The position numbers were made by a program, and so were the translations under genes. Under the pieces are notes generated by a model. That model ran no database searches and was not told the origin of the DNA. It saw only the letters and a program-made list of their open reading frames with translations. From Clostridiales bacterium UBA6468 (GTDB lineage: Bacteria > Bacillota > Clostridia > Oscillospirales > Oscillospiraceae), in assembly GCA_002436765.1 (NCBI GenBank), contig DJNI01000086.1, positions 313 to 39,026 on the forward strand: 38,714 bases of DNA, written 5' to 3'. Shown here piece by piece: positions 7,392 through 14,728 of this stretch. Position 1 is the stretch's first letter; every line of letters starts with the position of its first letter.

Positions 7392-8600
7392 TTACAATGT
7401 CTGCTGCTTCTTCATCTGGGACAGGCCGTCCTCCGTCAGTCCCTCCTGGGCAAGCAGGGTGTTGAGGACGGAAATGTCGCTGGAAACGTCCATGGCGGAA
7501 TCCCGGAACAGGTCGTCCAGCAGCTTCTCGAATGCCAGATTCAGCGTATCCAGCGTGGCCTCAATTTCCTTCTTGGAAGCCTGAATGTTCTCCCCCTGCA
7601 CAGGCTGGGCGTCCATGTCCGCGTAGGCGTTCAGGAGCTTCACCGTCATGGGTAGGTAGTAGTCCATCAGCTTCTTCAAGTCGGGGACTACCTCCGGGTG
7701 CGCCTCCGCCCGCTCAAAGATACGGCGGACGATCAGCTCCATCCGGGAAATCTTCCCGGAAATTTCCTCCCCGGGAATGGCGTCGTTGCAGGCGCGAATC
7801 TGGGCGATGAAGGCGTTGCCCCGATCCAGAACCTCCTGCACCTGGGGGTCATGGGGAGTGGACACCTTCGGGGCGCTGGCGGCAGCCTCCTGCCGCTGAC
7901 GTTCTTCCAGCGCCAGACGGCTCTGCTCATAGTGCCGGTAGGTCTCGTCGCTGGTGATGAGACAGGTTTCCTCCCTGTCCATATGCCCTTCCAGGAACAG
8001 CCCCTTGTCAATCATCTTCTGCAATTCCCGTCGGACGAACTTCACGTTCTTTCCGACGCTCCGCGCCAGCCGTTCCAGGGTGCAGTGGGTATTTTCTCCC
8101 AGGGTTCTTTTGTACATCTTGAACCGGCTGACCCATCCCAGCTTGCGGATGCCGCTGACAATCAGCCACGTTCCGGCAACAATGCCGCCCGCCGTGATCA
8201 CGGTGGACGCGACCCCAAGACCAATTCCCACGATCAGCCTGACCAGCAGCGCAATCAACGAGATAAACCCGGTAAGCAGCGCCAGACCGCCGCCTACGAT
8301 CTTCACCAGTCCCACGGCGGTCTCGCCGCCGGTTCCGGCGTAAAGCACGGGAAGGTCTTTCTTTTCCTCCACGACCGTGGCCTCGACCTCCCGGTAGACG
8401 GGTCTGGCAGGCGGGGTCGTGGGGCGGGCGGCAGCTTCCATCGCCTTACGGACGGCTTCGCTCCCCATATCCACGGCCTTGCCCACGGCCTGACTGACCG
8501 TCTGGTTCAGCTTCTGAAAGTCATGGGAATTGACCGCCTTATCCACAATGTCCTGAATGCTTCTTCCCAGATCGTCCCAGTCCTGATTTTTATTTGCCAT
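7392..8600 (-). CDS. XpaC-family (5-bromo-4-chloroindolyl phosphate hydrolysis) membrane protein
   Basis: The 402-residue protein has an N-terminal amphipathic region of about 90 residues. Two or three hydrophobic segments follow (about 95-150, including LALLTGFISLIALLVRLIVG). Then comes a winged-helix-like stretch (TLERLARSVGKNVKFVRREL, DETCLITSDE-type region about 180-220), and finally a helical XpaC domain ending in a Met/Lys/Gln-rich tail. The family name comes from an X-phos phenotype in Bacillus; no enzymatic motif is visible. It is cotranscribed with telA. A -10 TATAAT lies on the minus strand at 8630-8635 with only a T-rich -35 region. GGAGAGG precedes the ATG. It probably works with TelA at the membrane, but the role of the pair is unknown. 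Confidence 0.85.
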   Translation of the reverse strand: MANKNQDWDDLGRSIQDIVDKAVNSHDFQKLNQTVSQAVGKAVDMGSEAVRKAMEAAARPTTPPARPVYREVEATVVEEKKDLPVLYAGTGGETAVGLVKIVGGGLALLTGFISLIALLVRLIVGIGLGVASTVITAGGIVAGTWLIVSGIRKLGWVSRFKMYKRTLGENTHCTLERLARSVGKNVKFVRRELQKMIDKGLFLEGHMDREETCLITSDETYRHYEQSRLALEERQRQEAAASAPKVSTPHDPQVQEVLDRGNAFIAQIRACNDAIPGEEISGKISRMELIVRRIFERAEAHPEVVPDLKKLMDYYLPMTVKLLNAYADMDAQPVQGENIQASKKEIEATLDTLNLAFEKLLDDLFRDSAMDVSSDISVLNTLLAQEGLTEDGLSQMKKQQTL

Positions 8601-8629
8601 ACGATCCTCTCCAAAATATATTCTTTATC

Positions 8630-8635
8630 ATTATA
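8630..8635 (-). promoter_or_regulatory. -10 element of the xpaC-telA operon
   Basis: TATAAT on the minus strand lies 30 bases before the xpaC ATG. A run of T occupies the -35 position, so the promoter is incomplete by consensus. Confidence 0.45.
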
Positions 8636-8720
8636 GCGTGATTCCCCCAAAAAAAAAAGCGATCTGCAAAAAATATGCGGTGCTTTCCTCACCGCCGAAG
8701 AAATTGGTTTCCTGCTTTTT

Positions 8721-8750
8721 ACCGTTCAGCAGTCAATTTTGACCGTTGAA
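8721..8750 (+). promoter_or_regulatory. LytTR-type direct-repeat operator
   Basis: Two 9-bp direct repeats, ACCGTTCAG (8721-8729) and ACCGTTGAA (8742-8750), are separated by 12 bp, exactly 21 bp start to start. The described LytTR site is [TA][AC][CA]GTTN[AG][TG], repeated with a 12-13-bp spacer. The first copy matches at all positions and the second at all but the last. The pair ends about 10 bp upstream of the expected -35 of the LytTR gene, the position expected for activation. Self-regulation is therefore likely. Confidence 0.75.
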
Positions 8751-8759
8751 CGGATTTTT

Positions 8760-8788
8760 CAACATTTTTGGTTTTTTTGTGCTATAGT
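8760..8788 (+). promoter_or_regulatory. Promoter of the LytTR/DUF3021/acyltransferase operon
   Basis: A -10 TATAGT (8783-8788) lies 22 bases before the start codon. The -35 region 17 bp upstream (CAACAT, 8760-8765) departs strongly from consensus, as expected of a promoter that needs an activator bound at the adjacent direct repeats. Confidence 0.6.
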
Positions 8789-8809
8789 GTAAGCACAAGG
8801 AGGTGCCCC

Positions 8810-9253
8810 ATGAAATTCAAGCTGGTTATTGATAAAACCCAGGAGGAATCGGTGGTCGCCACCGTCCACGAGCGCAGCCGTCTTACCGACGAACTGGAGC
8901 TGCTTGTCCAGCAGCACGACGGCTCCGACCGGGTCGCGGCCTACACCGAAGACGGTATGCGGATGCTCCCCTTCTCCGACATCGAGTGCGTCACCGTTCT
9001 GGACGGAAAAACCTATGCCGTTACTTGCAGCGGCGAACGCTGCCGCCTGAAGCTGCGGCTGTACGAGCTGGAGGCCATGCTTCCCGCGTCCTTCATCCGC
9101 ATCAACAAATCGGCGCTTGCCAACGAAGCCCATTTGGAGCGCTTCACCGCTTCCTTCAACGGCGCGGTGGACGCCGTCTTCCAAAGCGGCTACCGGGAAT
9201 ATGTCTCCCGGCGGTGCTTCGCGGAAATCAAAAGGAGGTACGATAATCTATGA
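8810..9253 (+). CDS. LytTR-domain DNA-binding regulator (stand-alone, no receiver domain)
   Basis: The 147-residue protein consists of a short N-terminal region and a LytTR DNA-binding domain (about 45-145). Typical stretches are the ILPFSDIECV-like segment near residue 48, FIRINKSALAN near 98-108, and a C-terminal SRRCFAEIKRRY. LytTR domains bind DNA through a beta fold. With no receiver domain, activity is probably set by a partner rather than by phosphorylation. The next gene encodes a DUF3021 membrane protein, and LytTR plus DUF3021-type inhibitor pairs (LytTR regulatory systems) are known in Firmicutes. The start is the ATG with AAGGAGG 6 bases upstream; an upstream in-frame ATG lacks a binding site. 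It overlaps the next gene by 4 bases. Confidence 0.92.
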   Translation: MKFKLVIDKTQEESVVATVHERSRLTDELELLVQQHDGSDRVAAYTEDGMRMLPFSDIECVTVLDGKTYAVTCSGERCRLKLRLYELEAMLPASFIRINKSALANEAHLERFTASFNGAVDAVFQSGYREYVSRRCFAEIKRRYDNL

Positions 9254-9678
9254 AACAATATTGTCTGACATTTCTGAAGCGGGGTCTGCTGGCCGCTTCC
9301 GGCGGGCCGCTGGTTCTTGCCATCATCTACGGCGTTCTGGGCGCCAACGGGCAGGTCACTTCCCTCGCCCCCGGAGAGGTCTGCATGGGGATCGTGACGG
9401 TGACCCTGCTGGCCTTTATCGCGGCGGGCATCGGCGTCGTCTATCAGATTGAGCGTCTGCCCCTGCTCTCCGCCACCGCGATTCACGCCGGGGCGCTGTA
9501 TCTGGACTATCTGCTGATCTATCTGCTGAACAACTGGATACCCCGGGATTGGGCGTTTATCGGCACCTTCACTCTGTGCTTTGCGGCGGGCTACGCCCTG
9601 GTCTGGGGAATCATTCTGCTTTCCATCAGGCATAAAACCAACCGTATCAACCGCCATCTGCGGGGAGGAAAATCATGA
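9250..9678 (+). CDS. DUF3021-family membrane protein, probable LytTR partner
   Basis: The 142-residue protein has four predicted membrane segments (about 12-32, 45-65, 72-95 and 105-128) followed by a basic tail (RHKTNRINRHLR). This length and topology fit DUF3021, normally encoded beside a stand-alone LytTR regulator. In described LytTR regulatory systems the membrane protein holds the regulator inactive. The ATG overlaps the LytTR stop (ATGA), and its own stop overlaps the acyltransferase ATG in the same manner. Translation of all three genes is thus coupled. The signal it senses is unknown. Confidence 0.87.
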   Translation: MKQYCLTFLKRGLLAASGGPLVLAIIYGVLGANGQVTSLAPGEVCMGIVTVTLLAFIAAGIGVVYQIERLPLLSATAIHAGALYLDYLLIYLLNNWIPRDWAFIGTFTLCFAAGYALVWGIILLSIRHKTNRINRHLRGGKS

Positions 9679-10736
9679 GGAAACCGTTTCTGGACAATCT
9701 GCGCTACGGCATCGTGCTTTTGGTCGCAGTGTACCACGTATTTTACCAGTTCAACAGCGTCGGGGTCATCACCAACGTACTTATCCCCGGCATTCCGGCG
9801 CTGGACGCACCGCTGTACGTGCTCTACCCCTGGTTCATGGCGGCGCTTTTCATGATCTCCGGCATCTGCGCCCGGTACAGTCTGGAAAAGCAGACGGGCA
9901 GGCAATACCTGAAAGGCAAAGTCCGCCGCCAGCTCATTCCCTCCGTCGCCATCATTTTCCTCATCGGATGGAGCACCGGCTGGGTCACCGACCAGTACGC
10001 GAACATCTTCGGCGGCAGCGGCGGTCAGGTTCCGGGGCTTATCAAATATCTTATATGGTGCATGTCCGGAATTGGGGTTCTGTGGTTCCTCCACGAGCTG
10101 CTGCTGTGCGAGGTGGTGCTGGTGCTGATCCGCAGGCTGGACAAAAAAGACCGGCTGTGGCAGCTGGGCGGCAAGGCGAATTTCCCCGTCATCTGCCTTC
10201 TGGTGCTCGGCATGTGGGGCAGTAGCTATGTTCTGAACACCCCGGTGATCGAGGTCTACCGCAACGGATTTTACCTGTTCTGCTTCCTTGCGGGCTACAT
10301 TCTGTTCTCCCATGAACATATTCAGTCCCTGCTGGCCAAGTGGGCGCCCTGTACGCTTGCCATGAGCGGTGTGCTGGCCGTCGTCTACACGGTGCGCTTC
10401 TGGGGGCAGAATTACGCCGCTCTTGACAATCTGAAAGCTCCCCTTACCAATCTCTACGCCTGGTTTGCCTGCCTTGCCGTGCTGGGCGCAGGGAAGCGTT
10501 GGCTGGATAAGGAGACCGCCTTCACCCGGTACATGTCCGGCCGCAGCTTCGGCATTTACGTCCTGCACTATCCCCTGCTGGTGCTGCTGGCTTGGGCGAT
10601 GGATAAGCTGCTGCATTTCCCCGTGTGGAGCATGTACCTGCTCCTGCCGATGCTGCTGGCGCTGCTTCTGCCCCCGCTGATCGCGCTTATCAAGCGCATT
10701 CCCGTTCTGCGCACGCTGATCCTTGGTGGAAAGTAA
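9675..10736 (+). CDS. Membrane acyltransferase (acyltransferase-3 family)
   Basis: The 353-residue protein has about ten hydrophobic segments and the acyltransferase-3 layout: FLDNLRYGIVLLVAVYHVFYQ at the N-terminus containing the family's membrane-embedded histidine (YHVF), an Arg-rich loop (KGKVRRQLIPS), and SFGIYVLHYPLLVLL near residue 290. Enzymes of this family transfer acetyl, succinyl or other acyl groups onto exported glycans, wall polymers or lipids. It is the third gene of the LytTR/DUF3021 operon, joined by an ATGA overlap. This suggests the regulator pair controls a cell-surface modification. The acyl donor and acceptor cannot be read from the sequence. Confidence 0.88.
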   Translation: MRKPFLDNLRYGIVLLVAVYHVFYQFNSVGVITNVLIPGIPALDAPLYVLYPWFMAALFMISGICARYSLEKQTGRQYLKGKVRRQLIPSVAIIFLIGWSTGWVTDQYANIFGGSGGQVPGLIKYLIWCMSGIGVLWFLHELLLCEVVLVLIRRLDKKDRLWQLGGKANFPVICLLVLGMWGSSYVLNTPVIEVYRNGFYLFCFLAGYILFSHEHIQSLLAKWAPCTLAMSGVLAVVYTVRFWGQNYAALDNLKAPLTNLYAWFACLAVLGAGKRWLDKETAFTRYMSGRSFGIYVLHYPLLVLLAWAMDKLLHFPVWSMYLLLPMLLALLLPPLIALIKRIPVLRTLILGGK

Positions 10737-10777
10737 AAAAACGCGCCACGGTTCGCAGGAACCGTGGCGCGGTGTTT
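10735..10777. terminator. Bidirectional terminator between the acyltransferase and hsp20 genes
   Basis: A perfect 13-bp stem (CGCGCCACGGTTC / GAACCGTGGCGCG, 10742-10771) with a 4-base loop is flanked by A7 on the left and TTTT on the right. It can end transcription from both convergent genes and is stronger on the minus strand. Confidence 0.9.
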
Positions 10778-10782
10778 TCCGG

Positions 10783-11226
10783 TTATTCGATGCAGATGCG
10801 GTTGTTCTCCGGCAGCTTCTTCTGTCCGGCCTTCGGCACATCCAGCTTCAGGATACCGTCCTCAAACTTGGCGGACACCTCTTCGGGCTTCACATCACCC
10901 ACGTAGAAGCTCCGGCTCATGGAACCGGCGTAACGCTCCCGGCGGATATAGCGACCCTTCTTGTCCTCCTCGTCCTTGTCAAGACCCTTTGCGGCCTCGA
11001 TGGTCAGGTAGCCGTCGCTCAGATCGATGCTGATCTCGTCCTTCTTAAAGCCGGGCAGATCGATCGCCAGCTCGTAGCCGTCTTCCTTTTCCTTGATATC
11101 GGTCTTCATCAGATTCTTGGCGTGCTTACCGTACAGAGGGTTGCGCCCCTCGGATACGTTCATCAGTCCAAAGGAATCGTTAAAGAAATCATCAAACAAA
11201 TTCTCTCCAAAAATGCTAGGCAACAT
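10783..11226 (-). CDS. Small heat-shock protein, Hsp20/alpha-crystallin family
   Basis: The 147-residue protein has a short N-terminal arm (FGENLFDDFFND), an alpha-crystallin domain (about 40-135) with ELAIDLPGFKKDEISIDL and the family signature GILKLDVPKA near residue 125, and a C-terminal IxI-like NRICIE. It is an ATP-independent holdase that keeps unfolded proteins soluble for refolding by DnaK/ClpB. The ATG lies about 80 nt downstream of a promoter with an overlapping CIRCE element, so HrcA repression and heat induction are expected. It is monocistronic. The size is normal for the family. Confidence 0.95.
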   Translation of the reverse strand: MLPSIFGENLFDDFFNDSFGLMNVSEGRNPLYGKHAKNLMKTDIKEKEDGYELAIDLPGFKKDEISIDLSDGYLTIEAAKGLDKDEEDKKGRYIRRERYAGSMSRSFYVGDVKPEEVSAKFEDGILKLDVPKAGQKKLPENNRICIE

Positions 11227-11306
11227 AAGTCATTCCTCCATTCAAATCTTCTATGTTCCCTGCGGAGGGGCTTTCCTTTTTACGCCCCTCTTTTTGGTAC
11301 GTCTAC

Positions 11307-11334
11307 ACTATACCACGTTTTTTAGCACTGTCAA
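11307..11334 (-). promoter_or_regulatory. Promoter of hsp20
   Basis: On the minus strand, -35 TTGACA (11329-11334), a 16-bp spacer and -10 TATAGT (11307-11312). The -35 lies inside the CIRCE element, so repressor binding would block RNA polymerase. Confidence 0.88.
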
Positions 11335-11348
11335 GTCCTGAGTGCTAA
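11322..11348. promoter_or_regulatory. CIRCE element (HrcA operator)
   Basis: TTAGCACTG (11322-11330), nine bases, then GAGTGCTAA (11340-11348). The consensus is TTAGCACTC-N9-GAGTGCTAA; the only deviation is the innermost base of the left arm. CIRCE normally controls groESL and dnaK operons through HrcA. Here it overlaps the -35 of hsp20. Confidence 0.92.
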
Positions 11349-11427
11349 AATTCATAAAAAGATAAAATTGCGTTCACAGAATATGCGATTTCTCCGGGGG
11401 TACCCGGAAAATTCCCCGTAGAACGGG

Positions 11428-11458
11428 AAAAAGCGAGAGGAAAATCCTTTCGCTTTTT
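11428..11458. terminator. Terminator downstream of the cardiolipin synthase gene
   Basis: A self-complementary 14-bp stem, AAAAAGCGAGAGGA / TCCTTTCGCTTTTT with one G-T wobble and a 3-base loop, lies 9 bases past the gene's stop. The A and T ends are part of the stem, so it works on either strand. Confidence 0.85.
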
Positions 11459-11467
11459 CCGTTTTTC

Positions 11468-13003
11468 TCAGACCAGCGGCGCAAACAGCCGCAGAATACA
11501 CTGCCATATCCGCAGAATTGCCCTCCTACCGGTGCTGTAGCGCTGGGTGACCTCGGTGCATTGGGCAAACAGCGTGTCGAAATCCCGCGCCATGTCGCCG
11601 ATCGCGCCGCAGCCATAGAGCAGGACGTCGTTCTCGAAATGGTGGTACAGGCTCCGGTAGTCAAAATTCGAGCTGCCTATGGAGGCAATTTCCCCGTCGC
11701 ACAGGCACTGCTTGGCATGGCAGAAGCCCGGCGTATACTCGTAGATACGCACCCCCTGCCGGGCAAGGCCGGCATAATAGGAGCGGGTGATGGCAAATAC
11801 CACCTTTTTGTCCGGGATCCCCGGCGTAATGATCCGCACGTCCACCCCCCGCTTGGCCGCAAGGCGCAGCGCCCGGCTCATTTCGTCGGTGATGATCAAA
11901 TACGGCGTGGTGATATACAGCGTCTTCTCTGCCTGGCCGATCAGATTCAGGTAGACATTTTCCGCCGTGCGCTCCTCCGACAGCGGGTTATCGTTGAAGG
12001 GCTGCACGAACCCCTCTGATTTTACCTTATGGCGGATGTTGAGATAGCGCCCAAAGTCCTCGTCTTCCTTGGTGGTCACGTTCCACAGCTCGAAAAACGA
12101 CGCCGTCAGGCTCCGGACCGCCTCGCCCTCCAGCCGAAGGCCGGTATCCTTCCATACTCCGTAGGGCCTGGCGCGGCCAAAGTATTCGTCCGCAAGGTTG
12201 TAACCGCCGACATAGCCCACCTTGCCGTCGATGACCGTGGTCTTCCGGTGATCCCGGTGGTTCAGGAACAGGTTGACCACCGGCACGGCGGGGTTGAACA
12301 CCCGGCAGCGGATACCGTCCTCACTCAGCCCTCCGGCAAAGCGCAGATTCACAAAGCCAAGACTGCCGATGTCGTCGTACATCAGCCGCACCTCGACCCC
12401 CTGGCGCACCTTGCGCACCAGAATTTCCCGAATTTCCTGAAAGGCCGAATCGTCCGCCACGATGAAATATTCCATGAAAATGAACCTTTCGGCCTTTTCC
12501 AGATCCGCTTTCATGGCTTCCAGCGTCTCCGCCCCATCGCCCAGGTAGCGGACGCTGGTATTTTCGTATACAGGCCAGCTTTCGTGGACGGAAAGGTAGT
12601 GAAACTGGTTGCCGGCGGCACGGTTTTCCGATTCCAGCCGCGCCAGAACCGCCTCGTCCTGGGGAAGACTGCCGTCCATTTTCTCCCGGAAACGGCGGAT
12701 ACGCTTCCCCGCCCTGCCCGGGTCTCCCAGAATGTCGAACAGCAGGAACAGGCTCAGCCCCATCACCGGTGCCGCCAGGATCAGCATGATCCAGGGCATT
12801 TTCATGGCCGTGGAGGTGTGCCTGCCATACAGGCGAAGCACCACCACGATGCTCAGCAGGCTGACACACGCGGAAATCCACGCAGAGTGGGCGTTCAGCC
12901 TCGCCGCCAGCTCGATCAGCCATACGATCTGAACGATAATGGCCAGTCCCACGAAGGCGATCCTCGGAATGCTGTTGCGCTTGCGCTTATGCTTTCTGCT
13001 CAT
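11468..13003 (-). CDS. cls: Cardiolipin synthase (phospholipase D-type)
   Basis: The 511-residue membrane enzyme condenses phosphatidylglycerol to cardiolipin. Two N-terminal membrane segments (about 14-33 and 40-57) plus another near 70-90 precede two HKD motifs: H252-K254-D259 (HRKTTVID) and H429-K431-D436 (HAKQCLCD). Both catalytic motifs are complete. The length agrees with bacterial ClsA-type enzymes of about 480-515 residues. The ATG overlaps the stop of the upstream sugar transferase by 4 bases, so the two are cotranscribed from the promoter near 14.5 kb. A functional link with surface-glycan initiation is suggested by the coupling but not shown. Confidence 0.94.
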   Translation of the reverse strand: MSRKHKRKRNSIPRIAFVGLAIIVQIVWLIELAARLNAHSAWISACVSLLSIVVVLRLYGRHTSTAMKMPWIMLILAAPVMGLSLFLLFDILGDPGRAGKRIRRFREKMDGSLPQDEAVLARLESENRAAGNQFHYLSVHESWPVYENTSVRYLGDGAETLEAMKADLEKAERFIFMEYFIVADDSAFQEIREILVRKVRQGVEVRLMYDDIGSLGFVNLRFAGGLSEDGIRCRVFNPAVPVVNLFLNHRDHRKTTVIDGKVGYVGGYNLADEYFGRARPYGVWKDTGLRLEGEAVRSLTASFFELWNVTTKEDEDFGRYLNIRHKVKSEGFVQPFNDNPLSEERTAENVYLNLIGQAEKTLYITTPYLIITDEMSRALRLAAKRGVDVRIITPGIPDKKVVFAITRSYYAGLARQGVRIYEYTPGFCHAKQCLCDGEIASIGSSNFDYRSLYHHFENDVLLYGCGAIGDMARDFDTLFAQCTEVTQRYSTGRRAILRIWQCILRLFAPLV

Positions 13004-14433
13004 TCCACGCTTCCTTTTTTCGTTTTTTCCTCCGGCGCGTTCTGGTCGTCCAGCTCCCGCCAGAGCTCGTCCGCCCGCCGCTGGTTCTCCATTGCCACGT
13101 CGATGCCCTCGGTGCTGTCCTTGCTGAAAATGATCCGCAGCGTCAGGATGATCAGCCGGATGTCAAGCAAGGGCGAATAGTTCTCGATATACATCATATC
13201 CAAACGCAGCTTGTCGTAAGCGCCGGTGTTGTATTTTCCGTAGATCTGGGCATAGCCCGTCAGGCCGCCCCGCACCTTCAGGCGGAAGCAGAATTCCGGG
13301 ATTTCCTTGGAAATCTCGTCCGCCAGGCATTTTCTCTCCGGCCGGGGGCCGACAATGCTCATGTCTCCCTTCAGGATGTTGATCAGCTGGGGCAGCTCGT
13401 CTAAGCGGGCGGCGCGGATGACCTTGCCCACCTTCGTGATTCTGGGGTCGTCCTCCGAGGCCAGCACCGCCCCGGCGTATTTTTCCGCGTCCACGATCAT
13501 GCTGCGGAACTTGAGGATCTCAAATTCCCGCCCGCCCCGGGTCAGACGCTTCTGCCTGTAGAACACGGGGCCGCCGTCCTCGATCTTGATGGCCGCCGCA
13601 ATGATGAGCATGACCGGCGCGACGGGGATCATGGCAATGCCGCAGAGCACCAAGTCCATGGCGCGCTTGATGATGCGCTGCATGGGAGTCAGGCCGGTGC
13701 CCTTGACCATGAGCAAGGGTGTATCAAACAGGGTATTGTTCTTCGCTCCCCGGATCATGATGTCCGTGAGCTTTGGCGCGACGTAGGCGCGGATGCGGTA
13801 GCGGTAGCAATATTTGAGAATATCGTTGCGGGTCTGGGCAGGAATGTCCGTGAGGATGACCGCGTCATGCTTCCGGGTCTCCCGGTACACTGCTTCCAGC
13901 CCCTCGTCAATGCTCATCAGCTTGCTGATATTGTACTTGTCCCGGCGGGAGTCCATCTTGATCTTCAGCCCGATGCCCCGTTTGTTGCCGTACACCAGCA
14001 GCATGTCGTGGGGGGCATACAGCTTATAATACAGCTCGGTGTACACATAGATCAGCGCTACCGCCACGACGATCTCTGCCAGAAGCAGAAGCAGCATCGG
14101 CCCCGCAGAGATCATGGTATTGGCGATCAGACACAGCTGGAAATAGGTGAGAAAATTCACCACAAACAGGGAAATAACCTGCCCGATGATCAGATCCAGC
14201 CGGTGGAGCTGACCGAACAGGGTGCAGTCGGAGTTCAGGAACATGACGTAAAGCAGCGCCGCATAGATGCCCATCAGCACATATTTGCCCTTGTATGCAA
14301 AATATCCGATTTCGTACCCTTTGCGGAACGCGCCGTAATACAGCAGGGTTATGACCACTACCTCCAGCAGCGCCTCCGCCGCCCGGACAAATCCTTTGGT
14401 GTCCTCATATGCGCTGCGGCTCAGCTTTTTCAT
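13000..14433 (-). CDS. Polyprenyl-phosphate sugar-1-phosphate transferase (exopolysaccharide-type initiating glycosyltransferase)
   Basis: The 477-residue protein has the architecture of WbaP/CpsE-type enzymes: about five N-terminal membrane segments (residues 15-145), a cytoplasmic nucleotide-binding-like middle, and a C-terminal bacterial sugar transferase domain (about 265-450). Domain landmarks are RIIKRAMDLVL, GGPVFYRQKRLTRGG, FEILKFRSM, ARLDELPQLINILKGDMS, VGPRPE and RGGLTGYAQIYG. It attaches a sugar-1-phosphate from a UDP-sugar to undecaprenyl phosphate, the first step of capsule, exopolysaccharide or glycan assembly. No other polysaccharide genes are nearby, so the repeat unit is probably built from another locus. 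It ends in an ATGA overlap with the cardiolipin synthase gene. The sugar is not predictable here. Confidence 0.93.
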   Translation of the reverse strand: MKKLSRSAYEDTKGFVRAAEALLEVVVITLLYYGAFRKGYEIGYFAYKGKYVLMGIYAALLYVMFLNSDCTLFGQLHRLDLIIGQVISLFVVNFLTYFQLCLIANTMISAGPMLLLLLAEIVVAVALIYVYTELYYKLYAPHDMLLVYGNKRGIGLKIKMDSRRDKYNISKLMSIDEGLEAVYRETRKHDAVILTDIPAQTRNDILKYCYRYRIRAYVAPKLTDIMIRGAKNNTLFDTPLLMVKGTGLTPMQRIIKRAMDLVLCGIAMIPVAPVMLIIAAAIKIEDGGPVFYRQKRLTRGGREFEILKFRSMIVDAEKYAGAVLASEDDPRITKVGKVIRAARLDELPQLINILKGDMSIVGPRPERKCLADEISKEIPEFCFRLKVRGGLTGYAQIYGKYNTGAYDKLRLDMMYIENYSPLLDIRLIILTLRIIFSKDSTEGIDVAMENQRRADELWRELDDQNAPEEKTKKGSVE

Positions 14434-14492
14434 TGATATACACGTCCTCTATGCAAAATATGACACAATTCCCGAAAAATATACCTTTCATT

Positions 14493-14521
14493 ATCATATC
14501 ACACCCGTCAAAAGAAAGCAA
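14493..14521 (-). promoter_or_regulatory. Promoter of the sugar transferase/cls operon
   Basis: On the minus strand, -35 TTGCTT (14516-14521), 17-bp spacer, -10 TATGAT (14493-14498). The leader to the ATG at 14433 is about 50 nt. Confidence 0.6.
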
Positions 14522-14522
14522 C

Positions 14523-14550
14523 CCCGGAAACGAAACCGGTCGTTTCCGGG
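14523..14550. repeat. 11-bp inverted repeat between divergent promoters
   Basis: CCCGGAAACGA (14523-14533) and TCGTTTCCGGG (14540-14550) are perfect complements around a 6-base loop. No T-run follows on the plus strand. On the minus strand it lies just upstream of the sugar transferase -35, so it may be an operator or a terminator blocking antisense transcription. Its role is unknown. Confidence 0.6.
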
Positions 14551-14579
14551 CATCTCACCTCAAATGGTGAAATTTTCTC

Positions 14580-14608
14580 TTTACAAAACAAACATTTTCT
14601 GATACAAT
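14580..14608 (+). promoter_or_regulatory. Promoter of tRNA-Asp
   Basis: TTTACA (14580-14585), 17-bp spacer, TACAAT (14603-14608), with the tRNA beginning 14 bases after the -10. Confidence 0.8.
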
Positions 14609-14622
14609 CATCCCGGTTCTGT

Positions 14623-14699
14623 GGCCCGGTGGTGCAGTCGGTTAGCACGCCAGCCTGTCACGCTGGAGGTCGACGGTTCGAGTCCGTTCCGGGTCGCCA
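14623..14699 (+). tRNA. tRNA-Asp (anticodon GTC)
   Basis: The 77-base cloverleaf includes an encoded CCA end. The acceptor stem GGCCCGG pairs with CCGGGTC (one G-U), the discriminator base is G, the anticodon loop CTGTCAC gives GTC, and the T-loop is GTTCGAGTC. Asp tRNAs carry G73, as here. It is a single tRNA gene with its own promoter and terminator. Confidence 0.97.
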
Positions 14700-14702
14700 C
14701 AA

Positions 14703-14728
14703 AAAAGCACGCTTGGTAGCGTGCTTTT
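14703..14728 (+). terminator. Terminator of tRNA-Asp
   Basis: A 10-bp stem AAAAGCACGC / GCGTGCTTTT with a 6-base loop follows directly after the tRNA; the T-run is at its 3' edge. Confidence 0.88.
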
